Shown: one piece after another, positions 10,401 through 18,162 of the stretch | Position numbering within the stretch: the first letter of the stretch is position 1 | How the letters are laid out: each line of letters starts with the position of its first letter | Source: Pseudomonas hunanensis | GTDB taxonomy: Bacteria; Pseudomonadota; Gammaproteobacteria; Pseudomonadales; Pseudomonadaceae | Assembly (NCBI RefSeq): GCF_013393325.1 | Contig: NZ_QJRC01000102.1 | Coordinates: forward strand, 62,001-126,000 | DNA: 64,000 bases | Direction of reading: 5' to 3' | Notes under the pieces: generated by a model | What the model saw: only the letters and a program-made list of their open reading frames with translations | Told to the model about the DNA's origin: nothing | Database searches by the model: none | Made by a program: the position numbers and the translations under genes

Positions 10401-11223
10401 GTACTACGGCCTGCTGCAGCTGCCCTTTGCCCCAGTCGACCCAGAACTCACCACCTGCGCGCAGGGTGTCAGCTTGCCACTGTCCCAGCAGACTTGGCGG
10501 CAGCCAGTGCGACCAGTCACTTTGCGGCAGGCTCAGATAAGCTTCGACCTCGCCATCGCGCCAGGCCTTGGCCGACATACGGCTGTGCAGGGTGAGTGCC
10601 AGAGGCTGGCCGTCAGGCAAGGTCGCCCGCAGGTCCACCGCCTGGCGTGCTGGGCCGGCCTGCAGGCCAGCGCTCACATAAGTCAGGGTAAGCGGGTCGC
10701 GCTGCCAGGGGTGCAGGGTGACCTGGCTGTCGAATACATCGACGCGGCCTAGCTGGCGCAGGCGCTGCAAAAGGTCGGCTGGGTCCAATGGCGCATCGTC
10801 CTTCTTGGGTAGGCCTTCGAGGTCCCAGACGCCCTGCTCGTTCTCACGCAGGATCAACTGCAAGCCGCCCAACTGGATGCGTGCCAGGCGCACTTCGCGG
10901 GCGGTGAGGCTGGCCCAGACGTCGGGCACCACCATCACGTCATCCAGGCGCAGCGCGGTGGCGCCTTCGCCCAATTGCAGGTCGCGCACCCGCAGCACCG
11001 GTGCCAGCCCGCTCCAACGGCCTTCCAAGGCACCCACATGTACGGGGAGGCCCAGCGCCTGCTCGGCCTTGCGCTCTACATCGGCGCGGTACTCGGCGAC
11101 CAGCGGCACCAGTTCGCGGCCGAGGCTGACATACAGCGCCACCAAAACCGCCAACAGGGCGCATACGCCCAGCCCCCAGCGGGTCAGGGCGACAAGAACG
11201 CGGGTCAGACGTCCCATGGCCAT
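7402..11223 (-). CDS. yhdP: YhdP-family AsmA-like inter-membrane protein (DUF3971)
   Basis: A very large protein (1273 residues) with one N-terminal membrane helix at about residues 10-32 (LVALTRWGLGVCALLAVLVALYV) and a long periplasmic region rich in beta-strand patterns, ending in the AsmA-like C-terminal domain (SNFELDGTLDMVRDRVDANLQVSLPVTNNLP). Family members YhdP, TamB and YdbH form bridges that carry phospholipids to the outer membrane in E. coli. No internal stop or frameshift is visible. GGAGG precedes ATGGCCATGG, so the start may be 11223 or 11217. It sits between rng and the amidase gene, the usual order in gammaproteobacteria. Confidence 0.93.
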   Translation of the reverse strand: MAMGRLTRVLVALTRWGLGVCALLAVLVALYVSLGRELVPLVAEYRADVERKAEQALGLPVHVGALEGRWSGLAPVLRVRDLQLGEGATALRLDDVMVVPDVWASLTAREVRLARIQLGGLQLILRENEQGVWDLEGLPKKDDAPLDPADLLQRLRQLGRVDVFDSQVTLHPWQRDPLTLTYVSAGLQAGPARQAVDLRATLPDGQPLALTLHSRMSAKAWRDGEVEAYLSLPQSDWSHWLPPSLLGQWQADTLRAGGEFWVDWGKGQLQQAVVRLNAPELQGAYAGRKAAKLDNLALGAWFQRREQGFDVVVDSLAMDIGKRRWESHLQLQQRPGQSAADESWQVQADRLDLTPLTPLIDALAPLPDNVMDVVNGLKVTGALRNVRLEARPKAEGDQRLQFAANLEKVGFEAYHSAPAAGNVSGSISGDLGHGELRLDTDAFMLHLYPIFAKPWHYQKANAQLTWALDKDGFTLIAPYLKVLGEEGKIAGDFLIRLLFEEGREDYMDLRVGLTEGDGRYTAKYLPEVLSPALDEWLRSAIVKGAVDEGYFQYQGSLNHGAVPEARSISLFFKVHDAALDFQPGWPQVQHVDGDVFIEDSGVRIKAQRGVLLDTKVSDVQVDIPHVEGDQHSHLYLDGDFDGSLGDGLKILKEAPIGTGEIFAGWEGEGPLKGKVKLDIPLAHGQRPKVQVDFATSDARLKVAPPSLELNRLKGDFSFDFDKGLSGKGISLQAFGKPVTAQISAEGQAGQMQTRINANGQVSLKALTDWLQFTPSLPASGDLPYQLQLSLGSRENSLSVTSSLKGLAIDLPAPFGKAAADTRDSRFSMNLQGPERRFDASYTDLARFAYAAPADKLAQGRGELLLGTGDAQLPASQGLRVRGRLEALDLAPWQEQAARLAGDDPGGSARQNLQSVDLSIGQLKAFGMDLNQAVVRLARGGPAWDLRLDSKEVIGNARVPDAKGAPMVVRMQTLRLPAASAAEQQAEEGPDPLASFDPRKVPALDLSIDKLYRGDDLFGSASIKLRPTARGVTASDIDLDFKGLRIDGGGGWEGETGKTSSWYKGRLDGKNLADVLKAWGFAPTVTSRDFRLDVDGRWPGSPAAVSLTRFSGSMDAALRTGQFVEVEGSAQALRVFGLLNFNSIGRRLRLDFSDLFDKGLAYDRVKGLLVASSGVYVTREPITVTGPSSNFELDGTLDMVRDRVDANLQVSLPVTNNLPLAALIVGAPAVGGALFLVDRLIGDRVSRFASVHYRVEGPWKEPRITFVKPFEKSR

Positions 11224-11305
11224 GGCCCTCCAAGTCGTTTATCCATGATGGCCCGTAGTGCCGGTTTTGCCAGCCAGACCATCCAGCGGCGTGTTCGAGA
11301 AGACC

Positions 11306-12763
11306 TCAGAGCAGCACCACGTCGTATTGTTCCTGCGAATACATCGACTCGACCTGGAAGCGAATGGTTCGGCCGATGAAGGCTTCCAGTTCCGCCACGT
11401 TGCCCGATTCTTCATCCAGCAGGCGATCGACCACCTTCTGGTTGGCCAGCACACGGTAACCCTCGGCCTGATAGGCACGGGCCTCGCGCAGGATCTCGCG
11501 GAAGATTTCGTAACAGATGGTCTCGGGAGTCTTCAGCTTGCCGCGCCCCTGGCAGGCCAGGCACGGCTCGCACAGCACCTGCTCCAGGCTTTCCCGCGTA
11601 CGCTTGCGGGTCATCTGCACCAGGCCCAGCTCGGTGATGCCGATGATGTTGGTCTTGGCGTGGTCGCGCTCCAGCTGCTTTTCCAGGGTACGCAGCACCT
11701 GGCGCTGGTGCTCTTCGTCTTCCATGTCGATGAAGTCGATGATGATGATGCCGCCAATGTTGCGCAGGCGCAGTTGCCGGGCGATGGCGGTGGCGGCTTC
11801 GAGGTTGGTCTTGAAGATGGTTTCTTCGAGGTTGCGATGGCCCACGAACGCCCCGGTGTTGACGTCGATGGTGGTCATCGCTTCGGCCGGGTCGACCACC
11901 AGGTAGCCGCCGGACTTCAGCGGCACCTTGCGTTCCAGGGCACGCTGGATCTCGTCTTCGACGCCGTACAGGTCAAAGATAGGCCGCTCGCCTGGGTAGT
12001 GTTCGAGGCGGTCGGCGATTTCCGGCATCAGCTCGCCGACGAACTGCGTGGTTTTCTGGAAGGTTTCCCGCGAGTCGATGCGGATCTTTTCGATCTTCGG
12101 GTTGACCAGGTCACGCAGGGTACGCAGGGCCAGGCCCAGGTCTTCGTAGATGACCGTGGGTGCGCCGCAGGTCTTGATCTGGGTGCCAATCTGCTCCCAC
12201 AGGCGGCGCAGGTAGCGGATGTCCTGCAAGATTTCTTCGGCACGCGCGCCCTCGGCTGCGGTGCGCAGGATGAACCCTCCGGCATCCTTGATGTTCTCGC
12301 TGTCCATGCAATCGCTGACCACCTGCTTGAGGCGCTCGCGCTCGGCTTCGTCCTCGATTTTCAGCGAAATACCGACATGGCTGCTGCGCGGCATGTACAC
12401 CAGGTAGCGCGACGGGATCGACAGCTGAGTGGTCAGGCGTGCACCCTTGGTGCCGATCGGGTCCTTGGTCACCTGCACCACAAGGGCCTGGCCTTCGTGT
12501 ACCAGTGCGGTGATGTTCTCTACCGCCGAACCTTCGCGCTGGGAAATTTCCGAGGCATGGATGAACGCTGCGCGCTCCAGGCCGATGTCGACGAAGGCCG
12601 CCTGCATGCCCGGCAGCACGCGTACCACCTTGCCCTTGTAGATATTGCCGACGATGCCACGGCGCTGGGTGCGCTCGACGTGCACTTCCTGCAGCACCCC
12701 GTTTTCCACCACCGCCACACGTGACTCCATCGGCGTGATGTTGATCAGGATCTCTTCACTCAT
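11306..12763 (-). CDS. rng: Ribonuclease G (CafA)
   Basis: Endoribonuclease of the RNase E/G family that processes 16S rRNA 5' ends and degrades some mRNAs. The 485-residue protein has the N-terminal S1 domain (GNIYKGKVVRVLPGMQAAFVDIGLERAAFIH), the DNase I-like catalytic region with VDPAEAMTTIDVNTG and GGIIIIDFIDM, and the CEPCLACQGRG zinc-link cysteines. It lacks the long RNase E C-terminal scaffold, which identifies RNase G. GAGAG lies before the ATG. Placement between maf and yhdP downstream of mreBCD is the classic gammaproteobacterial cluster. Confidence 0.97.
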   Translation of the reverse strand: MSEEILINITPMESRVAVVENGVLQEVHVERTQRRGIVGNIYKGKVVRVLPGMQAAFVDIGLERAAFIHASEISQREGSAVENITALVHEGQALVVQVTKDPIGTKGARLTTQLSIPSRYLVYMPRSSHVGISLKIEDEAERERLKQVVSDCMDSENIKDAGGFILRTAAEGARAEEILQDIRYLRRLWEQIGTQIKTCGAPTVIYEDLGLALRTLRDLVNPKIEKIRIDSRETFQKTTQFVGELMPEIADRLEHYPGERPIFDLYGVEDEIQRALERKVPLKSGGYLVVDPAEAMTTIDVNTGAFVGHRNLEETIFKTNLEAATAIARQLRLRNIGGIIIIDFIDMEDEEHQRQVLRTLEKQLERDHAKTNIIGITELGLVQMTRKRTRESLEQVLCEPCLACQGRGKLKTPETICYEIFREILREARAYQAEGYRVLANQKVVDRLLDEESGNVAELEAFIGRTIRFQVESMYSQEQYDVVLL

Positions 12764-12820
12764 GGCAGGCTCTCGTCAAAGGTCTTTTGTAATGATGGAT
12801 GGCGTATGCACTGCTGGCTA

Positions 12821-13429
12821 CTACGGGTTTGTTACCTCTGGCGTATGCACGGGCGTTTGCCAGCAGGCGATGCCGAACTGGCCAAGCACGTCGGCCGTTT
12901 CACTGAGCGGCAAGCCAACCACCGCCGAGTAGCTGCCGGAAATGTCGGTGACGAACACCGCGCCCAGGCCCTGGATGGCGTAGCCGCCAGCCTTGTCCGC
13001 TGGCTCGCCGCTGGCCCAGTAGCGCTGCGCTTCATCGGCGCTGATAGTGCGAAAACGTACTGTGCTGGTGACGCAAAAACTGTGCACGCGCTGGCCATCA
13101 TCGAGGGCGACAGCGGTCAGCACCTGATGCTCACGGCCTGAAAGGTCTGCCAGCATGGCCAAGGCATCTTCGCGGTTTTCCGGCTTGCCGAGAATACGAC
13201 CATCGAGCACCACGGCAGTGTCTGCGCCGAGCACTACAGCGGGGCCATCGACACTGGCCAGGCCGGCCGCAGCCTTGGCCCGAGCCAGGCGTTCGACGTA
13301 GGCCGGTGCGCTTTCGTTGGCTAGCGGGGTTTCATCGATGGGGGCGCTGATGACGCTGAACGGCACACCGATCTGGGTCAGCAGTTCACGACGACGGGGC
13401 GAGCCGGAGGCCAGGTATAGCGGGTTCAT
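12821..13429 (-). CDS. maf: Maf-family nucleoside triphosphate pyrophosphatase (YhdE type)
   Basis: House-cleaning enzyme expected to hydrolyse dTTP, UTP and modified pyrimidine triphosphates. Signature SGSPRRRELL lies at residues 8-17, with GADTAVVLDGRILGKP and DKAGGYAIQG, the latter typical of the YhdE (dTTP/UTP) subfamily. The C-terminal GSYSAVVGLPL motif is present. Length is 202 residues. GGGAG precedes the ATG. It lies between mreD and rng, in probable operon with both. Confidence 0.95.
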   Translation of the reverse strand: MNPLYLASGSPRRRELLTQIGVPFSVISAPIDETPLANESAPAYVERLARAKAAAGLASVDGPAVVLGADTAVVLDGRILGKPENREDALAMLADLSGREHQVLTAVALDDGQRVHSFCVTSTVRFRTISADEAQRYWASGEPADKAGGYAIQGLGAVFVTDISGSYSAVVGLPLSETADVLGQFGIACWQTPVHTPEVTNP

Positions 13430-13461
13430 GCAGACATCTCCCTGTCAGTGGCGCGTCGCCG

Positions 13462-13950
13462 TCAATTGATATGCAAACGTCGGCGCAAATCGCGCAGGGC
13501 GAAACTGATCCACGGCCAGAGCAAGGCACTGATCACCGCCGACCAGACTAGCGCCAGGGTAGGCAGGCGATTGCCGGTCAGTGCGCTGAGCCATAGCTGA
13601 ATCAGCTGGGCGATGCCGAAGATCACCAGGATGACCAGGCTTTGCTGCCACATGGGGAACATGCGCAGGCGTTGCTGCAAGGACAGCACCAGGAAGGTGA
13701 TGAGGGTAAGGATCAGCGCGTTCTGCCCCAGCAGGGTGCCGTACAGCACATCCTCGGCCAGGCCCAGCAAAAACGCGGTGGTCATGCCGACCTTGTTCGG
13801 CACGGCGAGGGTCCAGAACGACACCAGCAATGCCAGCCACATGGGCCGGAACACTTCCATGAACTGCGGCATGGGCGAAACGCTGAGCAGCAAGCCGATG
13901 GCGAACGTCAGCCAGATGACCCAGCCATTGTTGCGGCGTGATGCAGCCAT
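13462..13950 (-). CDS. mreD: Rod-shape determining protein MreD
   Basis: Integral inner-membrane member of the elongasome, linking MreB/MreC to peptidoglycan synthesis. The 162-residue protein has about five hydrophobic helices and the family patterns RPMWLALLVSFW and LLGLAEDVLYGTLLGQNALILTLITFLVL. I chose the ATG at 13950 because GGAGG is 5 bases upstream; the ATG at 13953 is only two bases from it. The stop of mreC (TGA at 13950-13952) overlaps this start, indicating translational coupling. Confidence 0.95.
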   Translation of the reverse strand: MAASRRNNGWVIWLTFAIGLLLSVSPMPQFMEVFRPMWLALLVSFWTLAVPNKVGMTTAFLLGLAEDVLYGTLLGQNALILTLITFLVLSLQQRLRMFPMWQQSLVILVIFGIAQLIQLWLSALTGNRLPTLALVWSAVISALLWPWISFALRDLRRRLHIN

Positions 13951-14987
13951 CATTGCCTCCGGGTGTGAGCGGGTGCGGCCGGCGTGACAGGTGCAGCAGC
14001 TGGGGCTGCTGACTGCGCGGGCGGTGTAGCCGGCGCTGCCGGGGTGGCTGGCACGGCAGGTGCAGCCTGCTCGCCGGTAGCGGCCGGCTGGCCAGCAGGC
14101 GCGCTGCCCTTGCGGTCGGCCTCTTCCTGGGCAATGGCGGCATCGGTGGCACGCTGCTCCGGGCTACGCCGATCACTGAACACCAGCAGCATATAGCGGC
14201 TGCGGTTGAGCGCGGCGGTGGGGATGGCACGGACAATGGCAAATGGCTGGCCGGAGTCGTGGATCACTTCGTTGACCGTAGCCACCGGGTAACCGGCCGG
14301 GAAGCGCTGCCCCATGCCGGAACTGACCAGCAGGTCGCCTTCCTTGATGTCGGCGGTGTCGGCCACATGGCGCAACTCCAGGCGCTCCGGGTTGCCGGTG
14401 CCGCTGGCGATGGCACGCAGGCCGTTGCGGTTGACCTGCACCGGAATGCTGTGGGTGGTATCGGTCAGCAACAGCACCCGCGAGGTGTAGGGCATCAACT
14501 CGACCACTTGGCCCATCAGGCCACGGGCATCGAGCACTGGCTGGCCCAGGAACACACCATCACGCTCCCCCTTGTTGATCAGGATGCGGTGGGTGAACGG
14601 GTTGGGGTCCACACCGATGAGCTCGGCCACTTCGACCTTTTCGTTGACCAGGGCCGAGGAATTGAGCAGCTCGCGCAGCCGCACGTTCTGCTCGGTCAGG
14701 GCCGCCAGCTTCTGCAGGCGCCCCTGCAGCAGCAGGGCTTCGGTCTTGAGCTTCTCGTTTTCGGCTATCAGCTCGGTGCGGCTGCCGAACTGGCCGGCCA
14801 CACCTTGCCAGGCACGCTGCGGCAAGTCGGTGATCCAGTACGATTCCATCAGCACCAGGCCCATCTGGCTGCGCACGGGCTTGAGCACGTCGAAGCGCGC
14901 GTCGACAACCATCAACGCGACCGACATCACCACCAGAACGAGCAGGCGAACGCCCAGCGAAGGGCCCTTGGAGAAAAGCGGTTTAAT
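13950..14987 (-). CDS. mreC: Rod-shape determining protein MreC, ATT start
   Basis: Periplasmic scaffold of the elongasome. The protein (345 residues from the ATT) has one membrane helix (about residues 12-28), a coiled-coil region (SRTELIAENEKLKTEALLLQGRLQKLAAL) and the beta-domain with LIGVDPNPFTHRILINKGERDGVF. The C-terminus is a long Ala/Pro-rich tail. Family members begin MKPLF-KGPSLGVRLL; here the matching codons read ATT AAA CCG CTT TTC at 14987 leftward, with GAGGAA upstream at good spacing. An in-frame TGA eight codons upstream and no ATG, GTG or TTG before residue 19 leave ATT as the best start. The first GTG (14936 or 14933) would delete the N-terminal tail and most of the membrane helix. 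Confidence 0.92.
   Translation of the reverse strand: MKPLFSKGPSLGVRLLVLVVMSVALMVVDARFDVLKPVRSQMGLVLMESYWITDLPQRAWQGVAGQFGSRTELIAENEKLKTEALLLQGRLQKLAALTEQNVRLRELLNSSALVNEKVEVAELIGVDPNPFTHRILINKGERDGVFLGQPVLDARGLMGQVVELMPYTSRVLLLTDTTHSIPVQVNRNGLRAIASGTGNPERLELRHVADTADIKEGDLLVSSGMGQRFPAGYPVATVNEVIHDSGQPFAIVRAIPTAALNRSRYMLLVFSDRRSPEQRATDAAIAQEEADRKGSAPAGQPAATGEQAAPAVPATPAAPATPPAQSAAPAAAPVTPAAPAHTRRQ
14985..14987 (-). promoter_or_regulatory. mreC: Probable ATT initiation codon of mreC
   Basis: ATT at the position where homologues have ATG. GAGGAACGGCCC directly precedes it, giving a Shine-Dalgarno core with about 7 bases spacing. In E. coli AUU starts (infC, pcnB) are repressed by initiation factor IF3, so this codon would limit MreC translation. 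The regulation is inference. Confidence 0.7.
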
Positions 14988-15065
14988 GGGCCGTTCCTCG
15001 TGGACGACTCAGGAGGTCATTGGACATGGGACAACGCACCAGCCTGGTTGCGGGTTGACGGATAC

Positions 15066-15123
15066 GGCGCCCCAAACGGGCGCCAGCCCAGCACATACAG
15101 GTAGCACTGTGCGTACTACCTGT
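15066..15123. repeat. Two hairpins between mreB and mreC
   Basis: In the 166-base gap between mreB and mreC lie two inverted repeats: GGCGCCC/GGGCGCC (15066-15072, 15078-15084) and ACAGGTAG/CTACCTGT (15097-15104, 15116-15123). Neither has a T-run. They could stabilise the mreB message or attenuate transcription into mreC, giving more MreB than MreC. Confidence 0.5.
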
Positions 15124-15153
15124 AAACCGGGCGCTCGTGAACAGCGAGTGGGA

Positions 15154-16191
15154 TCACTCGCTGGAGAGCAAGTCCATCGCGTGCTTGTCCATCATCTCCA
15201 GGGCGCGACCGCCGCCACGGGCGACACAGGTCAGCGGGTCCTCGGCGACGATCACCGGCAGGCCGGTTTCCTGGGCCAGCAGTTTGTCGAGGTCACGCAG
15301 CAGCGCACCACCCCCGGTCAGCACCAGACCACGCTCGGCGATGTCCGAAGCCAGCTCCGGCGGCGACTGCTCGAGGGCGCTCTTGACCGCTTGGACGATG
15401 GTCGCCAGCGACTCTTGCAGCGCTTCGAGCACTTCGTTGGAGTTCAGGGTGAAGGCACGCGGTACGCCTTCGGCCAGGTTGCGGCCGCGAACGTCGACTT
15501 CACGTACTTCGCCACCGGGGTAGGCCGTACCGATTTCCTGCTTGATACGCTCGGCGGTGGATTCGCCGATCAGGCTGCCGTAGTTGCGGCGCACGTAGGT
15601 GACGATGGCTTCGTCGAAGCGATCGCCGCCAACGCGCACGGATTCGGCATAGACCACGCCGTTCAGCGAGATCAGGGCGATTTCGGTGGTACCGCCACCG
15701 ATATCGACGACCATCGATCCGCGAGCCTCTTCGACCGGCAGGCCGGCACCGATGGCAGCGGCCATCGGCTCTTCGATCAGGAACACTTCACGGGCACCGG
15801 CACCCAAAGCCGACTCGCGGATGGCGCGGCGCTCGACCTGGGTCGACTTGCACGGCACGCAGATCAGCACGCGTGGGCTTGGCTGCAGGAAGCTGTTCTC
15901 GTGAACCTTGTTGATAAAATATTGCAACATTTTTTCGCACACGCTGAAGTCGGCGATGACGCCGTCCTTCATCGGACGAATGGCAGCAATGTTGCCAGGC
16001 GTACGGCCCAGCATGCGTTTGGCTTCGGTACCGACGGCGACGACGCTTTTCTGGTTGCCATGGGTACGGATGGCAACAACCGAGGGCTCATTCAGGACGA
16101 TACCGCGCTCACGCACGTAAATAAGGGTGTTGGCAGTACCCAGGTCGATGGAAAGATCGCTGGAAAACATGCCACGCAGTTTCTTGAACAT
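15154..16191 (-). CDS. mreB: Actin-like cell-shape protein MreB
   Basis: ATP-dependent filament protein that guides lateral cell-wall synthesis under the inner membrane. The 345-residue product starts MFKKLRGMFSSDLSIDLGTANTLIYV, the expected amphipathic N-terminus plus phosphate-1 motif. VVDIGGGTTEIALISL is the phosphate-2 motif and LTGGGALLRDLDKLL the adenosine motif. The open frame runs upstream to 16272 but the family start is the ATG at 16191; its ribosome binding site is weak (AGGG at longer spacing). It is the first gene of mreBCD-maf-rng and divergent from gatCAB. Confidence 0.97.
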   Translation of the reverse strand: MFKKLRGMFSSDLSIDLGTANTLIYVRERGIVLNEPSVVAIRTHGNQKSVVAVGTEAKRMLGRTPGNIAAIRPMKDGVIADFSVCEKMLQYFINKVHENSFLQPSPRVLICVPCKSTQVERRAIRESALGAGAREVFLIEEPMAAAIGAGLPVEEARGSMVVDIGGGTTEIALISLNGVVYAESVRVGGDRFDEAIVTYVRRNYGSLIGESTAERIKQEIGTAYPGGEVREVDVRGRNLAEGVPRAFTLNSNEVLEALQESLATIVQAVKSALEQSPPELASDIAERGLVLTGGGALLRDLDKLLAQETGLPVIVAEDPLTCVARGGGRALEMMDKHAMDLLSSE

Positions 16192-16266
16192 GGGAAAGTG
16201 ACCCTGGGGAAAGCGTGGGTAAAAAAGTGCGGCAAACTCTAACAATGGCAGGGATTTTGGGCAAGG

Positions 16267-16287
16267 AGCCAATATGTTAAATTGGCT
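16267..16287. repeat. Palindrome with T-run in mreB-gatC divergent region
   Basis: AGCCAAT (16267-16273) and ATTGGCT (16281-16287) form a 7-base-pair AT-rich stem followed by GTTTTT on the plus strand. It sits between two divergent starts, about 110 bases before gatC, so it could be an operator or an attenuator in a gatC leader. No clear -35/-10 pair could be assigned. Confidence 0.35.
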
Positions 16288-16396
16288 GTTTTTCCGAGCA
16301 CGCCAGCAGAATTTCGCGGCCGTTAGACCGCCAGAAAGCTGACATGTTCCTCACTACGGACCCAAATTCCGTTCTTTGTTTCCCTTGGAGATCCTC

Positions 16397-16684
16397 ATGG
16401 CGCTTGAACGCTGCGACGTGGAAAAGATCGCCCATCTGGCCCGCCTGGGCCTCAATGATGGCGAACTGCCACGCATTACCGACGCCCTGAACAGCATTCT
16501 CGGCCTTGTAGACCAGATGCAAGCGGTCGACACCACTGGCATCGAGCCACTGGCCCACCCGCTGGAGGCCAGCCAGCGCCTGCGCCCCGACCAGGTCACC
16601 GAAAGCAACCAGCGCGACGCCTACCAGGCGATCGCACCGTCGACCGAAAGCGGTCTGTACCTGGTTCCCAAAGTCATCGAGTAA
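16397..16684 (+). CDS. gatC: Asp/Glu-tRNA amidotransferase subunit C
   Basis: Small subunit (95 residues) that holds GatA and GatB together in the tRNA-dependent amidotransferase GatCAB. It shows the family pattern [17 protein letters not shown] at the N-terminus and [21 protein letters not shown] in the middle. Start at 16397 with a GGAG site; an in-frame ATG at 16376 has none. First gene of gatCAB, with 15 bases to gatA. In pseudomonads lacking asparaginyl-tRNA synthetase the complex makes Asn-tRNA from Asp-tRNA; whether that applies to this strain cannot be seen here. Confidence 0.96.
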
Positions 16685-16699
16685 GGGATAGAACCTGCC

Positions 16700-18151
16700 A
16701 TGCATCAATTTACCCTGGCCGAGATCGCCCGCGGACTCGCCGACAAATCGTTTTCTTCCGAAGAGCTGACCCGCGCGCTGCTGGCGCGCATCAAACAGCT
16801 CGACCCGCAGATCAACAGCTTCATCAGCGTCACCGAAGACCTGGCCCTGGGCCAGGCACGTGCCGCCGACGCCCGTCGCGCCGCTGGCGAAACCGGCGCG
16901 CTGCTGGGGGCGCCGATCGCCCACAAAGACCTGTTCTGCACCAACGGCGTACGCACCAGCTGCGGCTCGAAGATGCTCGACAACTTCAAGGCGCCGTATG
17001 ACGCCACCGTGGTCGCCAAGCTGGCCGAAGCCGGCATGGTCACCCTGGGCAAGACCAACATGGACGAATTCGCCATGGGTTCGGCCAACGAGTCCAGCCA
17101 CTACGGCGCGGTGAAGAACCCGTGGAACCTCGAGCACGTACCCGGCGGCTCGTCCGGTGGCTCGGCCGCTGCAGTGGCCGCGCGCCTGCTGCCCGCCACC
17201 ACCGGTACCGACACCGGCGGCTCGATCCGCCAGCCAGCTGCACTGACCAACCTCACCGGCCTCAAGCCGACGTACGGTCGTGTGTCGCGCTGGGGCATGA
17301 TCGCCTACGCCTCCAGCCTCGACCAGGGCGGCCCGCTGGCCCGCACCGCCGAGGACTGCGCCCTGCTGCTGCAAGGCATGGCCGGTTTCGACGCCAAGGA
17401 CTCCACCAGCATCGAAGAGCCAGTGCCGGACTACAGCGCCAACCTGAACGCTTCGCTGCAGGGCCTGCGCATCGGCCTGCCGAAAGAGTACTTTGGCGCA
17501 GGCCTCGACCCACGCATCGCCGAACTGGTCCAGGCCAGCGTCAAGGAGCTGGAAAAGCTCGGTGCGGTGGTCAAGGAAATCAGCCTGCCGAACATGCAGC
17601 ACGCCATCCCGGCCTACTACGTGATCGCCCCGGCTGAAGCCTCTTCCAACCTGTCGCGCTTCGACGGCGTGCGCTTCGGCTACCGCTGCGAAGAGCCCAA
17701 AGACCTCACCGACCTGTACAAGCGTTCCCGCGGCGAAGGCTTCGGCGTTGAAGTGCAGCGCCGCATCATGGTCGGCACCTACGCGCTGTCGGCGGGCTAC
17801 TACGACGCCTACTACGTGAAGGCGCAGCAAATCCGCCGCCTGATCAAGAACGACTTCATGGCCGCCTTCAACGATGTCGACCTGATCCTCGGCCCGACCA
17901 CGCCAAACCCGGCCTGGAAGCTCGGCGCCAAGAGCAGCGACCCGGTCGCCGCCTACCTGGAAGACGTCTACACCATCACCGCCAACCTGGCGGGCCTGCC
18001 GGGCCTGTCGATGCCCGCTGGCTTCGTCGACGGCCTGCCAGTCGGCGTGCAACTGCTGGCGCCGTACTTCCAGGAAGGCCGCTTGCTCAACGTCGCGCAC
18101 CGCTACCAGCAAGTGACCGACTGGCACACCCGCGCCCCCAACGGCTTCTGA
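16700..18151 (+). CDS. gatA: Asp/Glu-tRNA amidotransferase subunit A
   Basis: Glutaminase subunit of GatCAB, releasing ammonia from glutamine for transamidation of mischarged tRNA. The amidase signature is intact ([13 protein letters not shown]), and the Ser-cisSer-Lys triad is K76 (IAHKDLF), S151 and S175 ([10 protein letters not shown]), with the spacing of characterised enzymes. Length 483 residues is normal. The second gene of the operon, it starts 15 bases after gatC and ends 11 bases before gatB. A 627-codon open frame on the opposite strand is a shadow of its codon bias. Confidence 0.98.
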
Positions 18152-18162
18152 GGAATTCACAC

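Noticed and set aside
12801..12850. Direct repeat GGCGTATGCAC near the end of maf
   Set aside because: Two 11-base copies only, one inside the maf C-terminus; too short and isolated to support a functional or mobile element.
16277..18160. 627-codon open frame on the minus strand opposite gatA
   Set aside because: Same cause; low-complexity, His/Gly/Val-rich translation, no ribosome binding site, completely overlaid by gatA.
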